Source: Polytrichum commune (Eukaryota > Streptophyta > Polytrichopsida > Polytrichales > Polytrichaceae). From it: a DNA stretch of 64,000 nucleotides. Position 1 is the stretch's first letter. Every line of letters begins with the position of its first letter. The stretch lies in assembly GCA_950295325.1 (NCBI GenBank), contig OX485807.1:31531666-31595665 (forward strand). Reading direction: 5' to 3'. Made by a program: the position numbers and the translations under genes. The notes below the pieces were generated by a model. The model ran no database searches and had not been told where the DNA came from. It was given only the letters and a program-made list of their open reading frames with translations. Positions 1 through 10,160 of this stretch are shown piece after piece.

Positions 1-515
1 AGCAGATGCAGTATTGCAAGGATCATTTCCAACTTCCCTAATTCATATTTCCCTAGACGCGTTCCACCACTTGAAGGGGAGGGCCACACATGTTCGAAAA
101 CACCAGTTTCGAAACGGAGTTTGATGGGCAAAGGTAAAAACAATTGGGCCTTAACATGTAGCTAACCTTAAGTTTTAAGCTTTACAAAACAGCCGACTCG
201 GATCGGAGTTGATAATGGATGTTTATACCCAATAAAAGGAGCAACCTTGAAACCCAGCTCCCCAAGGTTAGGTACATGTCAAAGCCAAAATTCTTTTACC
301 TTGGCTTACCAAACTCTGTTTCGAAACGAAACTGGAGTTGTTGACTGTGTGTGGCCTCCGCATGAGCAACATAAGGACCAAATTAGGCAAATTTTGACTC
401 GACTATCTGTCTGTCTGTGTGAATACTGTGCAAATGCAGTGGAGCTGAAACTAGGAATGACGTGTATAGTTGCCATGAGCAAGGTGCAAGCAGAAGGGTG
501 GTGGAAATACCTTAC

Positions 516-1742
516 CCAGTGAGTCCACTGATGACAAGCATAACCATAACTCTAGGAGTCAGCGGAGTCCGCTGCCCTCTGCAAAATTCCAGTAAACCAA
601 CACATCATGAGAAGGTAATAGGTATATACGTGGCCCTATTGGGAGCACTTCCCAACTCCAAAGACAATTTTGTTTTATTCGTCGATCCATTCGTCTCAGG
701 GAACTGACTTATCCGCTGATGGAGTTCGCGTATCATAATGTCATGTTTCAGAATCACAAAGAACTACTATTTCAAGTTTCAGAATCAGCCTTCAGATGCA
801 GAAAGTTATAAGAGGTCAGAGTGAAAATTTCCTTTCGCTTCAGACAATATCATAAGAAGACTCTTTCAACTCCCGAATGTGTGAACTATTACTAGGAATG
901 TTGTCTATATCTTCTGAGCACATTGTCCAGTCTCTTTGCACTCGTGTCCGTATAGTGTCCGTTGATCTGAACAAAATGCATTGCCATATACCACTCAGAC
1001 ATAGGTATCCATTTCAGCAGAGTGACCACACCCTGCCCACACACCTCACTCGACAATGTAAGGTATCCGGGTGTTATTCAGCTACTTTTCTTGATCGGAC
1101 GCCTACACTTGATTGGTGCATATGGTTAGGTGATGATCAAAGAACAAAAATCATAAAGACACATGTTTAGAACAAATTGGACTGCGTATTCAACTCTTAT
1201 TAACCACTCCACACTCAATAGTGAACACAACCGAGAGGACCTAACTTATGTATTCAGTTCAGTTAAGGAATCAGCAAAAGATACACTTCCTATAACCTTA
1301 ACTAAATCAGGGGAGGTCTGATTTTCGATCCAATGCTGCCAATGCTTCATCGTAGCTTTGCAAATGCAACACAAGTTTTGAGATGTGATTCCAATCAATA
1401 GAAGAGGGAGAACAAGAAAAACTAACCGAATAACATGACCCGCATACCTTAGACAATACATAGGCATCAAAAATCTATGTGACAAAGTGACACATTGGTA
1501 CCCCACCTCTCCGAGAGATACGCAAAGGGAGCCAGAAACAGCAAGCCGATGATGTCCCTGTACACTGCAAACACAAATCGATTGGCTCCATTACTCAAAG
1601 CCGCCTTGGAGAGTATGAAGTATCCGGCATAGCCGAGCTGGACAAAGCTCAAGGCTAGCAGTATGGTGCCCCTGCTATCTAGCCATCTCAAGCTCCTTGA
1701 ATGCTGCTGCGAATCCCCCATCACAGCAGCGCCACTACCCAA
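516..1742 (-). CDS. WAT1-related (nodulin MtN21/EamA-type) transporter, 5' part only
   Basis: Partial gene for a multi-pass membrane transporter of the plant WAT1-related/UMAMIT family (EamA fold), whose known members move amino acids, auxin or other small metabolites across plasma membrane or tonoplast. Two exons are seen: complement(join(516..578,1507..1742)). Exon 1 gives a short hydrophilic leader, a first membrane segment (ILLALSFVQLGYAGYFILSK) and the family hallmark YRDIIGLLFLAPFAYLSER. It ends at a GT donor in phase 2. The 63-nt exon 2 follows a TTTTGCAG acceptor, restores the frame, and reads GQRTPLTPRVMVML then VISGLTG, matching the usual loop and start of the third membrane segment; it ends at GTAAGG. 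Further exons should lie left of the window. The first Met at 1742 is used; a second in-frame Met is 7 residues on. Substrate cannot be told from this fragment. Confidence 0.85.
579..1506 (-). other. intron 1 of the WAT1-like gene
   Basis: AT-rich intron of 928 bp between the two visible exons. It holds a diverged repeat near 1138-1220 (words such as cataaagacacatgttt and cacactcaa) that recurs at about 15790-15885, so a dispersed element fragment has settled in the intron. Open frames inside it do not resemble any family I know. Confidence 0.6.
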
Positions 1743-2279
1743 ACAATGGCTAACTGAGCTCCAGAAGCCCAGATGAAACTAAGTTATCTGCAACTCACAT
1801 TCTCGAGAAGAATACAGCATGCATGTTGTAAATCCCGTTCCAAGTTTGGAATGAGAGACCAAGTATGCACAGAATTGCGCAACGCCATGGCCGGATCAAC
1901 TTCAGAGAAGCAAGCGCTGCATGGATGCATGAGCTGCCATAACGCTGTGCGTCGCCTAAAGCTTTGTTACTTTTCAGAGAAAGAAAGGTACTTTTTATTC
2001 ATAGCTCTGTACCTATGACATGTACCCAGAGCGTACATATAAGAATTTCCCATGTTTGTGGTGGGTACATATGGAAATACATCTGAGTGTACCTGAGTGT
2101 ATACAGAAGTGTGAAGTGGGTGATGAATGCAGAGTCAGTGCATGTGCCCAACATGTCTGAGAGCCTACCAACCAGTGCTTTCTCTTCTTTTTGTCGAATT
2201 CAAGAAATCCGAAATGACGACAATCATTGGAGTGATGAAGCTATGTTTGGATATTATTACATATTTGCATCCAAATATG
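1743..2279. other. upstream region of the WAT1-like gene, nothing further recognised
   Basis: This stretch should contain the promoter and 5' leader of the minus-strand WAT1-like gene. I see no clear TATA box at a convincing distance and no other gene. The short plus-strand frames here show no family resemblance. Confidence 0.4.
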
Positions 2280-2540
2280 TATGGCCTTATCAACTAAAAT
2301 GAGCCAATTGGTCCACTCAATTTAATGTAGGAAACGTGATGGGAACATTATGATTGCTAGTTGGTACAAGAGAATACCCGTTGAGGGTTCTTAAAATACA
2401 ACTCAATCATTCCAATACACCCACACATGTTTATAAAACCATGTAAATAATCAATTATAATATGGAAGATCTCATCAATTGTGACGGTACGGATTGTCTC
2501 ATAATGGCCCAATTGGCTCATGTTAGTTGATAAGGCCATA
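2280..2540. mobile_element. small inverted-repeat element (MITE-like foldback)
   Basis: The ends form an inverted repeat of about 32 bp: the left arm begins TATGGCCTTATCAACTAA and continues to GAGCCAATTGG near 2312; the right arm (about 2509-2540) is its reverse complement with one or two mismatches. The interior is AT-rich and non-coding. A clean target duplication is not visible, so the superfamily is unassigned. Size and structure fit a MITE. Confidence 0.6.
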
Positions 2541-3702
2541 TGGCCACATTTTTTTTAAATATGGCAATGTCATCCGAATTTTATGATTGTGGGAGATGTC
2601 TTCATATACAATAAATAAATAAATAAAAAAGGGGGGGGATGTCAATCTAATTTGTTAAAGTGAGTTTCACTTCCAATGAACCCATATAGAATGTTCTTCG
2701 TTCAAACCTCCACACCAAACATACATTGAAAACTTGATATTGATGGTGGAAAATTTTGTATGCAAAATAAAGAACTCCTAACTAAAACTCCGGTTGCTTG
2801 AGACCCATTCACATCCCACATGAAAAGTGGAATTCGCCATGGAAAGGATGAACAAGGAAAAGCACCCTTTCATATATTGTATCAACTATACATTCTAGGA
2901 TATCTACAAATTCATGTAGAATAATGAGGCAAGACTAAGTCTTCAGTCAAGTTTCACATGGAGTAAGTACTTTAATACATTTGGTACATTATTGCTCTCT
3001 TCTTGAGATTCAACAACCCCAAAGATCTTGCAATAAAGCAACCTAGTGTGTTTTATGAGAGGTTGGGAGTAAAGAATCAAAAGAAACAAGCGGCTAGTTG
3101 CAAGAGTGTTTTGTCTTTATCTAATATTTAAGTAAATTGTACTAAGTCCAAGTTCAAAATTTAACATGTTGAATTCTATCATAGGATTTTACGATAGGAT
3201 TGTATGGTAAGATGCTCCAATATAATGTATAGATAGTATTATAATAGTTTTGTGGGTTGTATGTTTTTAATTTAATATTTATTGACCCATAGAATTGAAG
3301 CAACCAGAACGTCCAAAATTTTAAAATATGTCTATATTTATTTAAAAGCATCGTTCTATTATTATCTTGCACACATGGTTAGTTCTAGTTGGTGGTCCAA
3401 CCAAAGCCAAACTTTGCTCATTTTATAGAGCACTTGAAATCCACAGTCACTTGCAACTCGACTCCACTTAAAGAAACAAGTTGCTAACACTAACACTTCC
3501 AAAGCACATCACATATGTGGTTGGTTCAGATCCGCTACCAAACTTTTGGCTCATTTCATATACCATCTCTAAGTCTCTTCCCACAAGGCAGAGCCAACAA
3601 AATGGTAAACATCAAGAGCCTCACGTCTTCAATCATCAAAAAATAAAGCAATTCATTGATTTCCACGGAGAGAGTGCTTCCTGGAAACACTTTCATGTTT
3701 CA
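2541..3702. other. AT-rich intergenic DNA, no gene seen
   Basis: Contains a short AAAT microsatellite followed by a G run near 2609-2638. The remainder is AT-rich, with only short open frames that resemble nothing I recognise. Confidence 0.4.
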
Positions 3703-4043
3703 AGACCATTTCACACACAAACAAAGAGCCATGACCATGCAAATTGTGAGAGCCCTTGATTCTCATCCAAAGACTGTATCATTGACATGGTTTGCCAATA
3801 TTTCCATCAGGCTTACCTCTTGGAGGTGGGCCTCAAGCAAATTCCAACAGACCATGAAACATTATTTATAGTTTGCCATGTAGGAATCCATATAGACTTA
3901 TTCCGTCCATGATAATTCCTTGAGGCCTTCGTGCCTTTACCTTCTCGTGAGAAGTGAACTTGGATAGCCTCAGCCTTTTTGATGAAGGAGAGGCCTCAGA
4001 ATGCAATGACCATGGACCTTCACTCTCATGTGTGAAGTGGCCC
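3703..4043. mobile_element. GGGCCACTTC-family MITE, diverged and internally shortened copy
   Basis: Starts GACCATTTCACACACAA, followed by a segment containing GAGCCATGACCATG and GTGAGAGCCC. It ends TGTGTGAAGTGGCCC. These are the same ends in the same order as the better preserved copy at 22407-22902. Shared interior words include CCATGTAGGAATCCA and GTGAACTTGGA. It is about 150 bp shorter than that copy. The left TIR is mutated and no target duplication survives. Confidence 0.7.
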
Positions 4044-4843
4044 TCCCCCCATGTCATTAGGACGCTCCATGAGCCCAAACCGAGGGTGGACAGTTGTAGG
4101 GATTGTCTGTATGCAGGGGGAATTCATTTAGCTGACAAGCCATAAGCTCCAGGGAGCCAGTGGGACATTCATGTGTCTCACTAAATGCCATGAGACGATT
4201 GATACATTGCCAAAGTGCAAAATCATTGTAAGGAGTGTCGTGCTCCTTCATAACTGACTTTTGCTTGCTGTGCAGATGTAAATTGGTGTCAACACCTCCC
4301 TCACCGACTTTCTCCCAGCTTACTGCAAGGCATTATTAAGTTAACGTGCTTTCTTCCAGATGAGCCTTTGGAAATGAGGGAGGATCAGCACGACCCCAAC
4401 ATGCTGAGTTTAGGAGACTTGAGCATTGCATACTTTTTACCACTGAAGCCACCTGCATCTAAACAAGTGGACAATGCTATCTACAGCGTTTGTCATTGCA
4501 ATTAGAGATGACACTCCATTGCAATTGCAGACAGACAGACACTTCTGACTTTTTTTCCCTCTTTTAGATGGGAAGTAGCACAGGGATCTGACCTCGAGTT
4601 CCTTTAAACCCTAAATCTGGCAATGGAGTTTTGACACAACAAGTACTTCCAGAAATCGGACTTGCCACTTTGGGTCACCAGGGTATTCACCAACTCTTCT
4701 CCGCTGCATGGTTGAGAAGAACTGGAGCTTAAGACTTGCCCGGCCTAAAGGACCCCCCCCCCCCTCCGTTCTCCACCTTTAATATGGTTGGGGCACCTCC
4801 ATGGCCCAAACTCCATCTACGCTTGGGCTCATGGGGTGCCTTA
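4044..4843. other. intergenic DNA with a poly(C) tract
   Basis: Contains a C run of about 14 near 4751-4764 within an otherwise unremarkable region. No gene is supported. Confidence 0.4.
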
Positions 4844-5217
4844 GGGCCGGTTTACACTACAGTGGAGAAGTCCACCGGTCATGAAAAGAAGGGCGTTTCT
4901 CAATTGTGATTGGTCGAAAATGCAACTCTTGACCGGTGGGTGTTTACACTAGGTGAAGAAAACAATGGTGGTGAACTTTTCTCATGGATGATAAAATGAC
5001 ATGGCCGCCTACATGGCGGCACTTTTTGGAGTTGGGCTTCTCCGGAGGAGGAGTTTCTTGTCCGGCCTCAAGAGGCCGGAGAAGCCCAACTTAATAAAAA
5101 TATTTTATTGCCTTTAATTCTTCTCCGGCACATCCAGCATTTGCCTCATATAACCATGTCTTGGCCAAGCATTCTTGACCGACCGGAGGCCTTCTCCACC
5201 GTAGTGTAAACCGGCCC
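4844..5217. mobile_element. Tourist-like (PIF/Harbinger) MITE with TTA target duplication
   Basis: A 374-bp element. The left end is GGGCCGGTTTACACTACAG and the right end is the inverted complement CTACGGTGGAG / GTAGTGTAAACCGGCCC. Both sides are flanked by TTA (4841-4843 and 5218-5220). G-rich TIRs starting GGGCC with a 3-bp TWA duplication are the hallmark of PIF/Harbinger derivatives. The interior has nested inverted repeats around GGAGAAGCCCAACTT (about 5030-5095) but no transposase, so it is non-autonomous. Confidence 0.85.
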
Positions 5218-5220
5218 TTA

Positions 5221-6239
5221 GTGACATGGGTGGTCCCACTATGATTTCTTTGAGTATCACTTGAGATTCTCCACAAGTCTCTACCAATGAGAAGTAGAAA
5301 TATGAAAGGACAAAATATTTTGCAATATAATTGGTTTGTTGAAATAGAGAGACCTTTATATATCGTAGTGACAAAAAGTTGGAAGGTACCTCCAACAAAA
5401 CACTTTCCATCCACCGTTCTCAATTTGCCTTCATCATAGCCACAAGCTCATATGTGAATGTGAAGCGGGTTTAGTGCATGTCACAACTCCTTTATACAGA
5501 ATGGATCTCTCTAGTATGATTCACATCCATTCGAGGAGAATTTGCTTCTTTCGGTTTCAACTCTTGAAGTGTTTAGAGAATAAAATTCTCTTTTTTGGTA
5601 TTACCAAGCGTTGGAGCACATAAGAGGCTATGATATCCACGTGCCCATCCCAATGCCGTCATCTTTGTGATAACTAAAGCTATGCTAATGTCATTACCAA
5701 CATATGAGTCCTTGGCAATTGTCATGTGTCATTGGAAGGAATATATAATTCTACTATAATGGTAGATTTGCAAATTTTCCAATGAAGCATGTCAATTATC
5801 CATGATTGACGTGTTTGTAGTGCATGGTTAGGAAGAGAGGGAATTATCGCTACGAACATACATCTCATCCATCCAACATAAAAAGTTGACCCTCTATATG
5901 TTTGTGGCCGTTTCATCTCAAATGACTTGGACTAGAATAATTTGGGGCCTTTAAAGCTAATTTTGGTGTCAAATCAACCAAAAATAATAACTCATGGATT
6001 ACATGTTATTTCAAGGCTTTTATGTTGAATGAATGAGAGGTCATGCTCACATATGCAAAAATTCCCTCTCTTTTGGTCACTTGACAACATTTGGTACATA
6101 CACCCCCACACACACACACAAATTAATTAAATAATAGAATAAACACTAGCAACTTTAATACATGAAATGATAAACTTTAATCTAAGTATCCTTTAAATTC
6201 CAGTTATAGTTCTATTTTAGAAGAAAAAAATTAGTCGAT
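5221..6239. other. AT-rich intergenic DNA, no gene seen
   Basis: Contains a short CA repeat near 6103-6120. No open frame here shows recognisable similarity. Confidence 0.4.
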
Positions 6240-7960
6240 GAGCATGATTGAAAGGGGAAAAGGCGGGAGGACAACCAACTTTCAAGGAAGGTAGATATAC
6301 TTTGGATCACATCCTTACACTACGTACTTTACTCGAACAAGAGATATTTGCAAGTCGATGTTTCTACTCTTGCTTTGTAGATTCCAAAATAGCTTTTGAC
6401 ACAATCCTGCATGGCAAGCTTTTAGAACACCTCCAAAGATTAGGGGTGCCACCTCATTTGCAACAAGCTATAAAAGCCATAGTCTTTTATAGCCGCATTC
6501 TACACAAAAGTTCGACTAAATGGACACACACATTGAAGTAATGTCCAACATTGGTGTTAAACAAGGATGTCCCCTTCCCCACACTATTCGGCTTGTACAT
6601 TGATGAACTCGAAACATGTTTGGACGAGAGATCGACAGGGATTCTCCATGCTTATTGAACACAGTGCTTGCCATCCCCCAATGTTGTTCTGCTCTATAGA
6701 TCAAGCGCATGCTTACAAAGACTCTTGAACAAGCTATATGAGTTTTGCAATTCTTCTAGCCTTGAAATCAATTCAGCTAAGATTAAAATTATGATATTTG
6801 GCCGCAACAAAAGGAAATTAAAGCAAGAGGCATTTTACCTAGAAAAGGATCAAATTGAGATCACCCATGAATACAAATGCCTTGGGATTGATTTTTATTC
6901 ACATGGTTACTTTGAGCCATCTAGTAAAAGGTGAGGAATTGCAGGTATGAAAGCCTTGATCGGAACTTTAAGGAAAGAAGCAATAGTTGGCGTCACATGT
7001 TGGAAACTTTAAGAAAAAAAAGAAAAAAACAGTAGTCAATGTCACATGTTAGGAACTCAAATCCCACCTATTCAAGGTTTTAGCGCTTCTTACTTTCATG
7101 TATGGCACCAAAATTTGGGGAGGCAACTTGACACTCTCATTGGAAAGTCTTTGAGAAGGGCATGAAGATGCATATGATGTCTCATGTCAAAGTGTGTTCT
7201 TTGACTGCCTATCATATCTTACTAGCCAAATTTGGAGAACTTCCCATAGAAATATACGCTCGCAAGCTTACTATGGGCTTTCAACAACAACTCACCCACC
7301 TATCCCCTCTTGGTTAGTTAGTAAAGCAACTGCACTTTCCCAAAACATGGTCAATGAATGATTTAACACTTGGGTGCAACTCAACAACCATGTGGAAGAC
7401 ACCATGGGGTTTATCTCATTGGAAACCCCATGACAACCCAACCACATCAAAAATTACATATGTTGATATCAAGGAGGTTTTCTTGCTAAAGAGTGGGGCT
7501 CTTTCCATCTCACTGGGAAGAAACTAGATTACCTCCACCTCAAGGATTTTCTTAAATACGAATGTGAATTGCACTCGAAGCAACCATTGACTCCGCCATA
7601 ATGCAAGATCATTGTTGCCTACCGCACCTTGAACCATAGACATGCCATTAAAATTGGACAATGGATGATTTACCCTATCTCTAGAGATAGTAGACTATGC
7701 CACTTTTGCTCCTATAATGCAATTGAAGATGAGGCACATTTCATGTTAGAATGTCCCATAACAACCCCATTAGAGATAAGTTTTCATCACTATTTGAGAA
7801 CGTAGTTCCAAGGAGCCTCAATTCTTTCTTTTAATTAGACCAACAAGTTAACATTAGTCTCTATATCACGGAAGCTACTGCACTCCCCCACTCTAAAGAA
7901 TTAACTTATTTGAATCCATCATGATGTACTTTCAAGCCCATTAGCCTTTTCGATTTTCCA
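6240..7960 (+). pseudogene. decayed non-LTR retrotransposon (LINE) reverse-transcriptase fragment
   Basis: Remnant of a LINE polyprotein on the plus strand, broken by stops and frame changes. At 6248-6541 the text includes YTLDHILTLRTLLEQ and the RT motif-A block CFVDSKIAFDTI. At 6668-6934 it reads LLNKLYEFCNSSSLEIN followed by KIMIFGRNKRKL, the region just after the catalytic YxDD of LINE reverse transcriptases; the YxDD itself is not legible and seems lost. Near 7690-7750 a zinc-finger-like tail CHFCSYNAIEDEAHFMLECP is intact in one frame. The endonuclease part is not seen upstream, so the copy is probably 5' truncated. Its family differs from that of the LINE at 50263-57479. It cannot be active. 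Confidence 0.8.
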
Positions 7961-8650
7961 AACTTTAAAATCAATTTCATTTCATTTGTGTTATGTTCCT
8001 ATAAGTGTTGTACGTTTTTCAGGGATCCGCAAGGGTGGCAGTCAGTTATGCGCACTTGTTCTAATTTGAATTTCAGGTAGAAACTTACCTGAAATGGCAC
8101 ACCCTCTGATTTTCAAACGAATCAACACAGAGAGTAAAATTCAAGATGGACAAGACTACTGTAGAGTACTTCATGCTTCGGCTTTTAATAAACAACTATA
8201 TGATTGGATATTTTATTGCCATGTGGCAGCCTTACATTGCTTGAAACCCACACAAATCCCTCATGGAAACTGCACGTAGATCGTTGGTCTTTTGCCTTAA
8301 AAAGAAAGAAGGAAAACAAAATTAAAAAATTAAAAATCTTGAAGCACCTCAAGGAAGAAGAATGCCAGTTGGGTACTAGAGCCACATCAATAGTGCTGAC
8401 ATGTAGGCTCCAACGAGCCAACATTCTTATAGTTTGTGACCTAATTTTATCAACACGTAAACCAACGTTCCTGACACTGGAGCATTTCACATGCGTAAAC
8501 TTATTAGACACATAACTAAACCCAAGATTCTTCCAATCAGCGTTTTTATATCTGGCTATACAGATGTTTTTTGCTACACTAGTTAGGGCCATGCTATGTT
8601 TACACATGGTTTATTTTGAAAATGCCCATTGGGTTAGCCTCAAACCAGGT
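7961..8650. other. intergenic DNA, no gene supported
   Basis: Overlapping open frames of up to 140 codons on both strands here show no family resemblance and look like chance. Confidence 0.35.
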
Positions 8651-10160
8651 CGGGCGGCATGCATTGTAGCCAACCCGGCCCCGTTACCACGGTGTTAGAG
8701 GCCACCCCCCGGCTCAATCACAGCCGCCCGTATCGCCGTCGATCTAACGGCCGAGGGATAGGGGGCCCAAACCCTAACCCTCACTCCAACCCCTCGCCTC
8801 TTCTGTCATCTCCTCCTTTTGCTGCCTTCGCCACCCCAAGCCCGTTGTGTGCTTCTCCATCACCGCTCTGCTCCTCTCCTGCCGCTCTGAAGCCACTTGT
8901 GCTCCGCTCCTGAGTCCTTGTAGTTGCCGCTCCCGCTCCTTGCACGTGCTCCGCTCTGTGCACCTGCACCCGACTGGCAACTACACCTGGTTTCTTCCCC
9001 GCGCCGTGTTTGTTGATGTGGCCGCTCCTTGTTGCTCCATCCCCGCTGCTTCATCCTCGCTGCTCCATCCTTGGTCCTTGGCGCTCCTTCCCCGCTCTGT
9101 GTTTCTTCATCCCCCTCTGTGTTTCTGCATCCCCGTTCTGTGGTGCTCCATCCTCGGTCCTTGCTGCTCCATCCTCAGTGCCTCACATGTCATCTTCACT
9201 TTGTATTTGGTAGTTGAACCCTTTAGATCTCTTGGAGTTATGGATGTGTAGGTTGGCTGGTGATTGTGTGGCGGCGGCTACACTTACAAAATCTACAGTT
9301 TATTGCTTGAATGAATGTTCAAATTTAAACCTCCATGGCCATTTCGAATCCGCAAGGCAAACTCCCAACCATCACCCCATTTCAATTTTTTTTTCCTTTC
9401 CTCATTTTTTGTCTTGGACTTTGTGTCTTGCATTTCAAGTTCTAATGGCCCCTTCTCATATGTTCTTAGGTGGAGGATGTTGCAGATTGCTTAGGGCATC
9501 GCCACCGTGGGCACCAACGGTCCCCAGCGCGGCCCGGGCCAACAAAAAGTCCCCACCGTCCTACGGTCTGCCGGGTTTTCGAGGCAGGCCCCGGCAAGTT
9601 TAGACTCCCTCCACGCCGGGCGCCTAGGTTTCTGCAGGTGGGCACTTTTTGTTTAACTTTGGCTTGTTTTTTAGCCGAGCCGAGCCACGCCAAGCCACGC
9701 CACTCCCGCTCCAACTCCTTCTTCTTCTCCGTTTTTTTTTTCCTTTATTTCTGCTCATTGGGGTTTGGACAAGGGTTATGGGACATGTTCTTGTGGCCCT
9801 CTCCTTGTATTTGAGGAGGGATACCTCACATGTATAGGTTGTAGCCATATTTTTTAGCATTCTTCCCATGGGCAACCGCCCTCTTTGTGGTCTTCGGACC
9901 TCTCACCCTTTTCCAATGTTTTGGTGAGGATTTTATGGGTTCTCTCATTGCTGAAGTGGTGTTTCATCCTTGTTAGGACGCATTCTTTGCTAGTTTTCGG
10001 CTCCCCTTCGCCGCATGTATTTGTGATTGCAACCTTAAGTGCTTTAAATCCTTGCTGGTTGGTTTTTTAGGTGGTCTTGTTTGTAGTTTGAAGTTGTTAG
10101 GTCGTTGGGTGCCTTCTTTTTGTTATTTTCTTCATTTTGGCCATAGTTGTGACCATAACC
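8651..10160 (+). other. GC-rich leader region ahead of the hAT transposase frame
   Basis: GC content rises sharply here. The segment around 8725-8790 (ccgtcgatctaacggccgag, then aaaccctaaccctcac) reads like a plant 5' leader. A C/T-rich stretch follows, then a second GC-rich block at 9490-9640 and a T-rich part before the transposase ATG. It may be the 5' untranslated region and promoter of the hAT element, perhaps with captured host leader sequence. I could not identify a 5' terminal inverted repeat, so the element border is unknown. Proline/serine-rich frames on both strands are by-products of the composition. Confidence 0.4.
9003..9180 (+). repeat. degenerate C/T-rich tandem repeats in the GC-rich leader
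   Basis: The words gctccatcc, ccccgctctgtg and tcggtcctt recur in tandem with imperfect spacing of about 12-25 bp. Example: tgctccatcctcggtcctt occurs twice around 9145-9175. Looser copies extend back to about 8860. This looks like an expanded simple pattern rather than coding sequence. Confidence 0.6.

Noticed and set aside
1-515. Further exons of the WAT1-like gene
   Set aside because: I looked on the minus strand for the next membrane segments and splice sites and found none that read as the family; they are presumably beyond the window.
5091-5423. Two overlapping minus-strand frames of about 100 codons
   Set aside because: They cross the right border of the 374-bp MITE, so they cannot be a conserved gene.
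8185-8607. 140-codon minus-strand frame overlapping a 103-codon plus-strand frame
   Set aside because: No similarity, opposite-strand overlap, and no splice or start context in support.
8659-9714. Overlapping Pro/Ser/Leu-rich frames on both strands
   Set aside because: They follow from C/T-rich repeats and GC-rich composition; frames on opposite strands look equally open, and no family matches.
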